20,776 bases of DNA from the NCBI GenBank assembly GCA_947653315.1, contig CANTGP010000006.1, forward strand, positions 1 to 20,776, given 5' to 3'. Made by a program: the position numbers and the translations under genes. This document shows positions 8,170 to 14,914 of the stretch, in pieces. The DNA comes from an uncultured Lachnospiraceae bacterium (GTDB lineage: Bacteria > Bacillota > Clostridia > Lachnospirales > Lachnospiraceae). The notes beneath the pieces are model-generated. The model was not told where the DNA came from, ran no database searches, and saw only the letters and a program-made list of their open reading frames with translations. Every line of letters starts with the position of its first letter. The first letter of the stretch is position 1.

Positions 8170-8994
8170 TTAATAGGAACTCAGCGAATTATAGATGCGT
8201 ATTTCCACCCTGCGGTTCAACGCCCTGCCTTCCGGCGTGGAATTATCCGCAATCGGAACATATTCCCCCCTTCCGGAGTGTTTCACCATCGAAGGATCCA
8301 AATTGGTATGCCCCATCAAATAATTGAATACGGAAAGCGATCTTCCGCCGCTAAGTTCATCGTTATTGGAGTACTTTGCTCCCGACATCGGCACATTGTC
8401 CGTATGTCCTTCTATTTCTATGGTACTCTCCGCATAGCGTTCCAACATCACGCCAATTTGGTCAAGTACCGGCAGGGATTGTTCTTTTAATTCCGTACTT
8501 CCGGAATCAAACAACAGCGACCCCTGCAGTGTAAGCTGTACATATTGGGAGGTAAATTCAATATCCACCACACCTTCCAAATTCTGTTCCCGCACCGCTT
8601 CGTCAATCTTTTCTGCAAGTTCCTCGGATTCCTCCAATTTCGCCTGCTCAATCTGTTCCACCGCTTTTTCCAATTCCTGGGTTTCTTTCAAATCTTTCGG
8701 CGTGTCGTCATTTTCCGCCGCTTTACCCGTACTGTTAATGTATTCATCCAGTTCGTTCAACTGGCTCATACCTGCGCTTACCAAAATACCGTCCCCGATT
8801 GCCTGCGCGCCTCCCGAAAAAATACTGAAACTTTGGGAGAAAGATGCCGCCACCTGCTCGAATTTCTGCGCATCCACCGTAGACATGGAAAACAATAATA
8901 CGAAGAAACACAAAAGCAGGTTCATCAAATCGGCAAAAGTATCTTTCCATAGCGCCGGCGGCTTTTGCGGGTCTTCCCTCTTTTTCTTAGCCAA
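8170..8994 (-). CDS. motB: Flagellar stator protein MotB (probable TTG start)
   Basis: MotB pairs with MotA to form the ion-driven stator and anchors it to peptidoglycan. I chose TTG at 8994 because GGAGGTGA lies five bases upstream (9000-9007) and the product then begins MAKKKRED, a usual MotB-like basic start; a longer frame from GTG at 9021 would overlap motA by 35 bp and bury this site. From the TTG the protein is 274 residues. The membrane helix starts with the ion-binding aspartate D22 (FADLMNLLLCFFVLLFSMS). A plug/linker region includes a strongly acidic coiled-coil stretch (about 100-138). The OmpA-like peptidoglycan-binding domain spans about 150-270, with IEIEGHTDNVPMSG and EGRALNRRVEIRI. 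Its start overlaps the motA stop by eight bases. The driving ion cannot be told from this. Confidence 0.94.
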   Translation of the reverse strand: MAKKKREDPQKPPALWKDTFADLMNLLLCFFVLLFSMSTVDAQKFEQVAASFSQSFSIFSGGAQAIGDGILVSAGMSQLNELDEYINSTGKAAENDDTPKDLKETQELEKAVEQIEQAKLEESEELAEKIDEAVREQNLEGVVDIEFTSQYVQLTLQGSLLFDSGSTELKEQSLPVLDQIGVMLERYAESTIEIEGHTDNVPMSGAKYSNNDELSGGRSLSVFNYLMGHTNLDPSMVKHSGRGEYVPIADNSTPEGRALNRRVEIRIYNSLSSY

Positions 8995-9793
8995 CCGCGT
9001 CACCTCCGTCCTCTCCTGCACCTTGTGCTACTCTATCCTGAGGGGCAAGGAAGGATTTCAGCTTTTCTTCGATTACCCTGGGGTTCTCGCCTGCCTGTAT
9101 GGAAAGAAGACCTTCTATCATAATCTCTTTCAGCATAACCTCCTGCCCGTTATTTTCTTTTAACTTATTGGAAACCGGTGCGCATATCCAGTTTGCAAGC
9201 ATGGAACCGTACAACGTAGTAATCAGAGCCACCGCCATGTTCGGTCCGATTGCCGAAGGATCATCCATCTGCTGCAACATGTTAACCAAACCAATCAGCG
9301 TACCAATCATCCCCCACGCAGGCCCCATCGCGGCAACCTGGTCCCAAAACCCGATTTTTGATTTATGCCTGTCTTCCAAACTCACCAGTTCCGTTTCCAT
9401 AATGGCACGGACCAACTCCGGATCGGTACCATCCACAATAAGCAGTATTCCCTTTTTAAGAAAATCATCATTCAAATCCGATGCCGCTTCTTCCAAGGAA
9501 AGTAAACCTTCCTTACGGGCAACGTTCGACAATTCGATTACTTTCTGTATCATCTCCGGCGTGTTAATCGTCGGCGCCTTAAAAATCAGCTTGATACTCT
9601 TTAATCCGCCAAGGAAATTTTCCATGGAATAACAAGCCAGCACGCAGGCGAAAGATCCACCCAGTGTAATGAATACAGATGGTATATCGACAAAGTTACC
9701 AAATGCCGCGATATCATATCCACTACTGGACAGGATACCAAATATAATCATGATTCCACAAACTACAAGACCGATAATTGATGCTATATCCAC
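8987..9793 (-). CDS. motA: Flagellar stator protein MotA
   Basis: MotA forms the pentameric ring of the stator and pushes on FliG. The 268-residue product has four membrane segments (about 3-22, 34-54, 152-173 and 182-205). The conserved proline region is intact in AAMGPAWGMIGTLIGLVNML (P158), followed by AVALITTLYGSMLAN. The large cytoplasmic loop between helices 2 and 3 (about 60-150) holds ARKEGLLSLEEAA, the charged stretch that contacts FliG in the family. The start is GTG at 9793 with GGTGAGGA just upstream; it lies 23 bp after flbD. The stop overlaps the motB start. The last 20 residues are Gly/Asp-rich. Confidence 0.95.
   Translation of the reverse strand: MDIASIIGLVVCGIMIIFGILSSSGYDIAAFGNFVDIPSVFITLGGSFACVLACYSMENFLGGLKSIKLIFKAPTINTPEMIQKVIELSNVARKEGLLSLEEAASDLNDDFLKKGILLIVDGTDPELVRAIMETELVSLEDRHKSKIGFWDQVAAMGPAWGMIGTLIGLVNMLQQMDDPSAIGPNMAVALITTLYGSMLANWICAPVSNKLKENNGQEVMLKEIMIEGLLSIQAGENPRVIEEKLKSFLAPQDRVAQGAGEDGGDAVG
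9000..9007 (-). promoter_or_regulatory. Ribosome binding site of motB
   Basis: GGAGGTGA inside the 3' end of motA, five bases before the TTG at 8994, decides the motB start and implies coupling to motA translation. Confidence 0.7.
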
Positions 9794-9816
9794 GAATCCT
9801 CACCCACATTTCCGCG

Positions 9817-10002
9817 TCAATCCGCAAAAATATCCTTTCTATACGATTTTACTAGATTTTTCACTTCTTGTCTACTTTCTTTTACAATTATTTTGCGGCC
9901 CGTGGTAAATGATATGACTGTATCCGGTGTTTCCTCCACCAGTTCCATCAGATCAGGGTTAATCAGAACCTTGATTCCGTTTATCTTCGTTACCTCAATC
10001 AT
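9817..10002 (-). CDS. flbD: FlbD family protein (SwrD-like motor power factor)
   Basis: FlbD is a small conserved protein of Gram-positive fla/che operons; its B. subtilis relative SwrD (YlzI) raises motor power for swarming, by a mechanism that is not settled. I begin at the ATG at 10002, giving 61 residues starting MIEVTKINGIKVLINPDLME, the canonical FlbD start, preceded by GGGAGAG. An upstream in-frame ATG at 10050 would add 16 residues that do not resemble the family and would run into the hairpin region. The diagnostic IEVT-x-NG, NPDLMELVEETPDTVI and TGRKIIVKES motifs are present. It precedes motA by 23 bp, which suits a stator-related role. Confidence 0.93.
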   Translation of the reverse strand: MIEVTKINGIKVLINPDLMELVEETPDTVISFTTGRKIIVKESRQEVKNLVKSYRKDIFAD

Positions 10003-10024
10003 TTGTCCACTCTCCCTCATAGTG

Positions 10025-10073
10025 AACCGGCAGGAGATGCTAAAGCACATCCTTCGGCATCCCCCTGCCAGTT
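10025..10073 (-). promoter_or_regulatory. Long intercistronic hairpin between flgE and flbD
   Basis: The transcript can form a stem of about 16 pairs: arms near AACTGGCAGGGGGATGC and GCATCTCCTGCCGGTT, with one unpaired G, a few G-U pairs and a loop of about 16 bases. It lies about 20 bases after the flgE stop and ends about 23 bases before the flbD ATG. No U-run follows, so it does not look like an intrinsic terminator; mRNA processing, 3'-end protection of the flgE message or partial attenuation are possible. Confidence 0.65.
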
Positions 10074-10093
10074 ATACCATTCCCATTATATTA

Positions 10094-11950
10094 CTAACGC
10101 TTAAGGTTTGTCAATTCCTCTAACATTGTGTCGGAAACCGTAATAATACGGCTGTTTGCCTGGAATCCCCTCTGGGTGGTAATCATTTCCGTAAATTCCT
10201 GTGACAAATCGACGTTACTCATCTCCAGCACGCCGGACTGCATATAACCGCCATCCGCCTCAATATCCTTACCAATACCGTCAAACTCGCCGGAGTTCAT
10301 TGTCGCGGAATAAAGGTTGTCGCCCTGTTTCTCAAGACCGGATGCATTGGCAAATGTTGCCGTTGCGATCTGTCCCAGGCACCGACTCATACCGTTATCA
10401 TAAGACGCGGTGATAATTCCGTTCTTGGCAATGGAAATCCCGATCATCTCACCAACTTTACGTCCAGTACCAAGCCCCTGCGCAGTACCTTTTGCAGCAC
10501 CCACGGTACTGGATCCGCCGTTGTTTACATTCTTTGTATTGGAAAAATCAATGCTGATGTCATCAAACATGCCACCTGCAATTCCCGCCAATCCCAACGT
10601 AATCGCATCATTACCGCCCACGCTGTCAAACAGACCGGTTCCCGTATCGTAAATCAGGTTCGTGGATTTATCCACTTCCTTCTTCGTAATCGTCAGGCTG
10701 CCGTCCGCCTCAATGGTAAATCCGCGGATTCCTTCCGAAACAAGGTCAAGACCGTTATACATCAGCGAAATCTGCTCTTTGGTTAGCGCCGGAGGAGCCG
10801 GGGTAATCGACGGATCCGGAGTAATCGCTCCGGTAGCATCCACGGTATAAGCTCCCGTTCCTGCCTGATTTCCTGCAATCGTTACACTGCTAATTGTAAC
10901 GTTCGCAGTAATCCCTGTTTTTAACGCATATGTCTTGGCAAGATCCGCCGGTGACGTAACTACTAACAGCCCTTTTTCATTTACGGTCGCCTCAATATCC
11001 GTCCTAGTGGAATCAATCCCGTCATACATGGATAACAAATCGGCGCTTGCCGGATTCTGCGGCGTATTAATCTGAATCCCTGTGGGTGCAGTAGGTGCCG
11101 GAGTAACCGCAGGGGATACTGTATATGCCACACCACCAGCCAATGTCGGAGTTGTCGAACTTTTTTTCGGAATCGAAGTATCCACTTCCATCTTACTTCC
11201 AAAGGTCACGCTGGTAAGCGCATCTTGCCCGATGGACTTTCCGGTACCGGAATCCAATATATCATCCAATGTCACATAATACCTTCCCGTTGCGCCCGTG
11301 GAATGGATACTAAACTTCGCCGTATATAAATAACCTTTTTTATCATAAAATTCAAAGTTCATGATACGACCCGAAGAACTGTTAACCTGCGTATCGTTCT
11401 TGTCAAGAATGCCCGTCACCCTTCCATCTGTAGTAGCCGCTGCATCATAAGACATATTCTTAGGATTCATAACCTGTAACGGAGATACTGTATCCGGCTT
11501 CGGATCACCAGTTTCGGGATCTACCTGCCATCCCATAACATTATAACCAGTACTGGTCATGGCAAGGTTTCCCGCACCATCCACATAAAAGGAACCGTCC
11601 CTGGTAAAGAAATTCTCCATACCATTGCTTACAATGAAAAATGATTCCCCGGTAATCATGATATCAAAAGCATTGCCCGTGTTCTGCGCCGAACCCTGTC
11701 CTTTGATGTTTGTGTTGATAGCACCCACCTGTACGCCGAGACCGATCTGTCTTGCATTGATACCGCCCACGCCCGTTTCCGCATTGGCGCCGGATGCCGC
11801 CTGCGTGGTCTGGTACATCAAATCCCTGAATGTGGTGGACTGCGATTTATAAGCTGTTGTGTTGACGTTCGCAATATTATTACCGATAACGTCCATCTTT
11901 GTCTGGTGTGTCCTAAGACCTGCCACACCAGAGAACAATGATCTCATCAT
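10094..11950 (-). CDS. flgE: Flagellar hook protein FlgE (long form)
   Basis: FlgE polymerises into the hook, the flexible joint outside the cell. The 618-residue product has the rod/hook N-terminal domain (MMRSLFSGVAGLRTHQTKMD, then VIGNNIANVNTTAYKS at about 21-36) and the matching C-terminal domain (VLEMSNVDLSQEFTEMITTQ at about 574-593, then QANSRIITVSDTMLEEL). The hook domain 'GESFFIVSNGMENFFTRDGS' is at about 101-120. It is much longer than the ~400 residues of enteric FlgE; the excess is mainly a Pro/Thr-rich insert at about 260-440 that seems to hold a duplicated module. Start: ATG at 11950, after AGGAGG nine bases upstream. No signal peptide, as expected for a type III export substrate. 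Confidence 0.95.
   Translation of the reverse strand: MMRSLFSGVAGLRTHQTKMDVIGNNIANVNTTAYKSQSTTFRDLMYQTTQAASGANAETGVGGINARQIGLGVQVGAINTNIKGQGSAQNTGNAFDIMITGESFFIVSNGMENFFTRDGSFYVDGAGNLAMTSTGYNVMGWQVDPETGDPKPDTVSPLQVMNPKNMSYDAAATTDGRVTGILDKNDTQVNSSSGRIMNFEFYDKKGYLYTAKFSIHSTGATGRYYVTLDDILDSGTGKSIGQDALTSVTFGSKMEVDTSIPKKSSTTPTLAGGVAYTVSPAVTPAPTAPTGIQINTPQNPASADLLSMYDGIDSTRTDIEATVNEKGLLVVTSPADLAKTYALKTGITANVTISSVTIAGNQAGTGAYTVDATGAITPDPSITPAPPALTKEQISLMYNGLDLVSEGIRGFTIEADGSLTITKKEVDKSTNLIYDTGTGLFDSVGGNDAITLGLAGIAGGMFDDISIDFSNTKNVNNGGSSTVGAAKGTAQGLGTGRKVGEMIGISIAKNGIITASYDNGMSRCLGQIATATFANASGLEKQGDNLYSATMNSGEFDGIGKDIEADGGYMQSGVLEMSNVDLSQEFTEMITTQRGFQANSRIITVSDTMLEELTNLKR
10661..11128 (-). repeat. 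Diverged internal duplication in the FlgE variable domain
   Basis: Residues about 275-340 and 367-430 of FlgE share an order of motifs: AYTV, then a Pro/Thr-rich VTPAP or ITPAP stretch, then LLSMYDGID or ISLMYNGLD, an ATVNEKGLLVVTS-like or FTIEADGSLTITK-like strand pair. The copies are well diverged and would be seen only at protein level. This explains part of the extra length. Confidence 0.55.
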
Positions 11951-11969
11951 AATGAATGACCTCCTAAAA

Positions 11970-11997
11970 TCATTACCCTAAGTCATTTACCCTTAAG
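11970..11997 (-). repeat. Imperfect tandem repeat just upstream of flgE
   Basis: TCATTACCCTAAG is followed at once by TCATTTACCCTTAAG (plus-strand reading): the same unit with two one-base insertions. It lies in the 103-bp gap before flgE, directly ahead of the flgE ribosome binding site. The remainder of the gap (11998-12053) shows only a weak GCTTC/GAAGC pair. Confidence 0.5.
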
Positions 11998-12053
11998 TGC
12001 CTTCCCATCCGCTTCTTCCGTCATTCCAAAGCGAAGCCTCCGCAAAGGTCCGG

Positions 12054-12458
12054 CTATATGATTACGGCTCCGTCAATATTGGTAAATATGTTTTCTGCTG
12101 TTTCCGTTTGGTTCATGGCTGTCACTACCGTATTGTTCGGTACGTTTACGATAAATGCCAGTTGGTCCACAAGAACCAGTGATTCGTTGATTCCTTTCGC
12201 ACCTGCCTTTAAGGTTCCTGCCTGCAGACGCTCCATTTGACTGTCCGAAAGCTCTATACCCCGTTCCGACAAACGGTTTGCCGCATGTTTGGAAAATTTC
12301 ACCCCTTGGGCACTGTCGGTATCCTTCGCCGTCTTATTCAGAACATCCTGAAAGGAAATGCCGTCTGCATCCGTGCTTTTCCGGCTCTGTTTCGACTGCA
12401 CAAAGTATTTTGCCTGCAGTTGTTCTATGGAAAGGAACTGATTATTCTGGATTTTCAT
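12054..12458 (-). CDS. Conserved small flagellar operon protein (TIGR02530-like, function unknown)
   Basis: This 134-residue protein matches what I know of the 'flagellar operon protein' family found next to flgD in Firmicutes. Its hallmark is the central VKFSKHAANRLSERGIELSD stretch and the following strand-rich end (LVLVDQLAFIVNVPNNTVVT near 92-111). The first 50 residues are polar and probably flexible (Q/S-rich), the rest looks like a compact alpha/beta fold. No signal peptide or membrane helix is seen, so it is cytoplasmic or a secretion-apparatus partner. The ATG at 12458 follows AGGAGGAGGA; it lies 35 bp after flgD and 103 bp before flgE. The location suggests a part in hook or hook-cap assembly, but the role is not established and I give no symbol. 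Confidence 0.85.
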   Translation of the reverse strand: MKIQNNQFLSIEQLQAKYFVQSKQSRKSTDADGISFQDVLNKTAKDTDSAQGVKFSKHAANRLSERGIELSDSQMERLQAGTLKAGAKGINESLVLVDQLAFIVNVPNNTVVTAMNQTETAENIFTNIDGAVII

Positions 12459-12493
12459 AATCTCCTCCTCCTTGAGAATTCCTTACCCCATCC

Positions 12494-13240
12494 CTATTCC
12501 GGTTTTTTATTATCCGTGTTCGTTTTGTCCCCGTCCGAATTCGTCTTATCATCGTCCGTGCTGCCGGTACCACCGGTACTGCCGTTGTTCTTATCCGCAT
12601 CCGCCTGAAGCTCGTCAATACGCTTCACGTATTCCTGCAGTTTCTCCACGTATTCTTTCGGTACGAAAGCCTTCTCGTAATCGGACATCTTTTGGTAAAT
12701 CGCATCCAGTGCCTTCACCACTGTCGCGCTGTCCAGCGTCAGGTTATCCATAATCGGGAGCTTGTCGATTGCCATCGCCAGTTCTTCCGCCAACTGTACC
12801 GCATCAAGATACGTTTGGTCTTCGATTGCATATACGTCGTCCAGGGAATACAGTCCGCCGTCGATGGAAACATAGGATTTGCCGTTTTGGTATGTCACGT
12901 AATCCACGCGTCCTTCAATCTGCGATTCCTTACCCATGGAATCCGTTGTATTGACTACTACCACCTTGCCTACCATTGACGAAGCCCTTGTCAGTTCCAT
13001 GGTATTCGCCATATTCTGCATCTGCTCCAAAGAGGAGAACTGTGCGTACTGTGCCACGAATTCCGTATTGGAAGTCGGCTCCAAAGGATCCTGGTACTTC
13101 ATCTGTGCCACCAAAAGACCAAGGAAAGCATCCTTATCCAACGTGGACTTGTTTTTCACCTTGTCTCTCGCCAAGGAAGCTGCGGATTCGCTTTCCACGA
13201 CTTTACCGTCTTTAATTTGAGCGATTGGTGCTGCTGCCAT
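12494..13240 (-). CDS. flgD: Flagellar hook cap protein FlgD, with C-terminal helical extension
   Basis: FlgD caps the growing hook and lets FlgE subunits insert. The 248-residue product has the conserved N-terminal region DKDAFLGLLVAQMKYQDPLE (about 35-54) with TEFVAQYAQFSSLEQMQNM, which is the family signature. A small beta domain follows (about 87-140, VGKVVVVNT ... GLYSLDDVYAI). From about residue 141 the sequence turns helical and acidic (AEELAMAID, YVEKLQEYVKRIDELQ), then ends in a Gly/Thr/Asp/Lys-rich tail. The beta domain fits the start of the usual FlgD core, but no second beta domain of the enteric kind is evident. The ATG at 13240 follows AGGAG. It sits after fliK, as ylxG (flgD) does in B. 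subtilis. Confidence 0.93.
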   Translation of the reverse strand: MAAAPIAQIKDGKVVESESAASLARDKVKNKSTLDKDAFLGLLVAQMKYQDPLEPTSNTEFVAQYAQFSSLEQMQNMANTMELTRASSMVGKVVVVNTTDSMGKESQIEGRVDYVTYQNGKSYVSIDGGLYSLDDVYAIEDQTYLDAVQLAEELAMAIDKLPIMDNLTLDSATVVKALDAIYQKMSDYEKAFVPKEYVEKLQEYVKRIDELQADADKNNGSTGGTGSTDDDKTNSDGDKTNTDNKKPE

Positions 13241-13257
13241 ATGATCTCTCCTTTCTT

Positions 13258-13297
13258 ATACATAAATACATAAATACATAATTATTTAAATACATAA
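13258..13297. repeat. Five 8-bp tandem repeats (ATACATAA) between fliK and flgD
   Basis: Units at 13258, 13266, 13274 and 13290 are identical ATACATAA; the unit at 13282 (TTATTTAA) differs at three positions. The array fills most of the 62-bp fliK-flgD gap and makes it markedly AT-rich compared with the coding DNA. It ends about 18 bases from the flgD start, just before its ribosome binding site. Confidence 0.9.
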
Positions 13298-13302
13298 ATG
13301 TC

Positions 13303-14751
13303 CTATGCCGTAAAATCCACGGTACCGCCGCCTGCCGCCATCATTTCCACTGCCAGCCTGTCGTCTTCTTCCAGCGTTTCTTCCTCGGGATTCATTTCGT
13401 TCAGGTTCAGTTTCCTGACGCCTTTCTTTTTCCCTTCCTGAGGCTGCTGTTTGCCGTTTCCTTCACCGCTTAAGTTCCTTTCAAACGCATGGCTCTCCAC
13501 AGTTACTTCCACGGCTTCCACCTTAATGCCCTGCTCCTCGAAACTGCTCTTAAGCTGGACAATCTGGCTTTCCAATACCGATTTCACCGCTTCGTTCTGT
13601 GTCAGGAACTGTGCCGTAATCACACCGGCCTTCGATGCGATATTAATGTTTACCGTACCAAGGCTTGCCGGGTGAAGCTGCAACTGCATCTGCGTCATGT
13701 CCGCTTTCACCTGGACCCTCATATAATTCATAATCTGGTCCATAATTTCCTGCGTATCCGCCGTCCTGCCCGCCATCGCCGTTTCAAATGCCGCATCCGT
13801 CTGTACGGATGTATGGTCACGGTTCAACAGATGATCCAAAATCATGTCGGCACGGGATTCGCTGCTCTGTGAGGAATGATCCTGCTTCGCCCCTTCCTCC
13901 TTCTTCGCGGGCTCCACACTTTCTTCCTCCGGTGCCTCCGCTTTTACGTTGGTCACTTCCGCCGTTTCCGTCTTGGCATTGCCGTCCACTTCCACGCTGA
14001 CTTTCATGACCTCGCCGTCGCGTTCTACCGTAACCGTATAGTCTTCCTGCCCGTCCGGCAGCAGCATGTCTTGTGCCGTCTTACCGTCCGCATTGACATC
14101 CGCATCCGTTTGGGGCTGTTCTTCCGGCTGTTCCTTAAGCTGTTCCATCAGGGCTGCCAGTTCTTCCGGTGTCAATCCGGTTTCTTCCCCGATTTGCATC
14201 AACTGCCGGTTTACCATTCCCAAAAGATTCTGGAGGGAATCATACAATCCTCCGTCCGTCATAAGGGAAAGCATGTCGGCATCTTTCACGGTGAGTACAA
14301 GCTGCGTCATATTGTCCGTATTCAGCAAATCCGCCATGGTAAATCCAAGAACTTCCATCGCAGCCAGGACTTCTTCCTCCGTTACGCCAAGTTCCTCGGC
14401 TACCTCACCAACCAAATCCTTGCCGGCTTCTTCCGCTTCCTTTTGAACCTTCTCCGCGGTCTGCGTATCCTTTACCTTGGAAGTGCTTTGGGATTCCGTG
14501 TTCTCCTGCGTCTTAACAGGCTTATTGTCATCAGAAACCTTCTGCTCGCTGCCGCTTACCTTGTTTTGCGGATTCGGCGCATTCTGCTTCACTCCCGCAT
14601 CTTTTTGGAGCGTCATATTCTGCTGTCCCTTCGCTCTGCTGAATGCGTCGGTAAAGCTGCCCGCCAAATCTTCCTGTGCTTTTCCCGGCTGCACGGGGGT
14701 TCCAAATCCCAACAGCGGATTCGCGGCTTTTCCTACCGGTGTCGTTATCAT
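13303..14751 (-). CDS. fliK: Flagellar hook-length control protein FliK
   Basis: FliK measures hook length while being exported and triggers the FlhB specificity switch. The 482-residue product has a long polar, low-complexity N-terminal part (about 1-330) with Gln/Asn/Lys- and Glu-rich stretches and a helical segment near 110-205, as expected for the ruler region. The conserved C-terminal domain (about 333-425) holds MQLQLHPASLGTVNINIASK, the LxLxPxxLG family motif, and the following AVKSVLESQIVQLKSSFEEQ. A charged tail of about 55 residues follows. The ATG at 14751 has AGGAGG about nine bases upstream. FliK is variable, so the C-terminal motif and the place before flgD are the main support. 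Confidence 0.93.
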   Translation of the reverse strand: MITTPVGKAANPLLGFGTPVQPGKAQEDLAGSFTDAFSRAKGQQNMTLQKDAGVKQNAPNPQNKVSGSEQKVSDDNKPVKTQENTESQSTSKVKDTQTAEKVQKEAEEAGKDLVGEVAEELGVTEEEVLAAMEVLGFTMADLLNTDNMTQLVLTVKDADMLSLMTDGGLYDSLQNLLGMVNRQLMQIGEETGLTPEELAALMEQLKEQPEEQPQTDADVNADGKTAQDMLLPDGQEDYTVTVERDGEVMKVSVEVDGNAKTETAEVTNVKAEAPEEESVEPAKKEEGAKQDHSSQSSESRADMILDHLLNRDHTSVQTDAAFETAMAGRTADTQEIMDQIMNYMRVQVKADMTQMQLQLHPASLGTVNINIASKAGVITAQFLTQNEAVKSVLESQIVQLKSSFEEQGIKVEAVEVTVESHAFERNLSGEGNGKQQPQEGKKKGVRKLNLNEMNPEEETLEEDDRLAVEMMAAGGGTVDFTA

Positions 14752-14836
14752 TCCTTTCGTCCTCCTTTCTTTTCGTTTTTGTTTTGTTTTTACTGCATGT
14801 TTTGACCTAACGGTCTTTATATATAAGCGGCTGTGC

Positions 14837-14851
14837 CTGTTTTTTAAACAG
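14837..14851 (-). repeat. Small hairpin in the fliK leader
   Basis: CTGTTT and AAACAG surround a three-base loop in the region between the MotE-like gene and fliK, about 85 bases ahead of the fliK ATG. The stem is short and AT-rich; it could be a weak leader structure or chance. Confidence 0.35.
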
Positions 14852-14859
14852 TTGCCGTC

Positions 14860-14891
14860 ATTATATATCAGAAACCAAATTTCTTAATCAA
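14860..14891 (-). promoter_or_regulatory. Possible sigma-A type promoter ahead of fliK
   Basis: In the 163-bp gap before fliK, TTGATT (14886-14891) and TATATA (14862-14867) are spaced by 18 bases; a TATAAT overlaps at 14860-14865. TTAGGGTAAT lies right upstream (14892-14901). An internal promoter would fit this unusually long gap, but AT-rich DNA makes such matches common. No clear sigma-D (sigma-28) consensus was seen. Confidence 0.3.
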
Positions 14892-14914
14892 ATTACCCTA
14901 ACCAAATTTTCCTG

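Noticed and set aside
9817..10050. Longer flbD frame from ATG 10050
   Set aside because: The extra 16 residues do not fit the FlbD family, and the ATG at 10002 has the canonical MIEVT start with its own ribosome binding site.
10025..10073. Intrinsic transcription terminator after flgE
   Set aside because: The stem is strong but not followed by a U-run, and flbD-motAB continue on the same strand a few bases on.
13876..14805. 309-codon plus-strand open frame opposite fliK
   Set aside because: It is antisense to a clear FliK, its translation is Phe/Leu/Arg/His-rich as expected for an antisense frame, and no family features or good ribosome binding site were seen.
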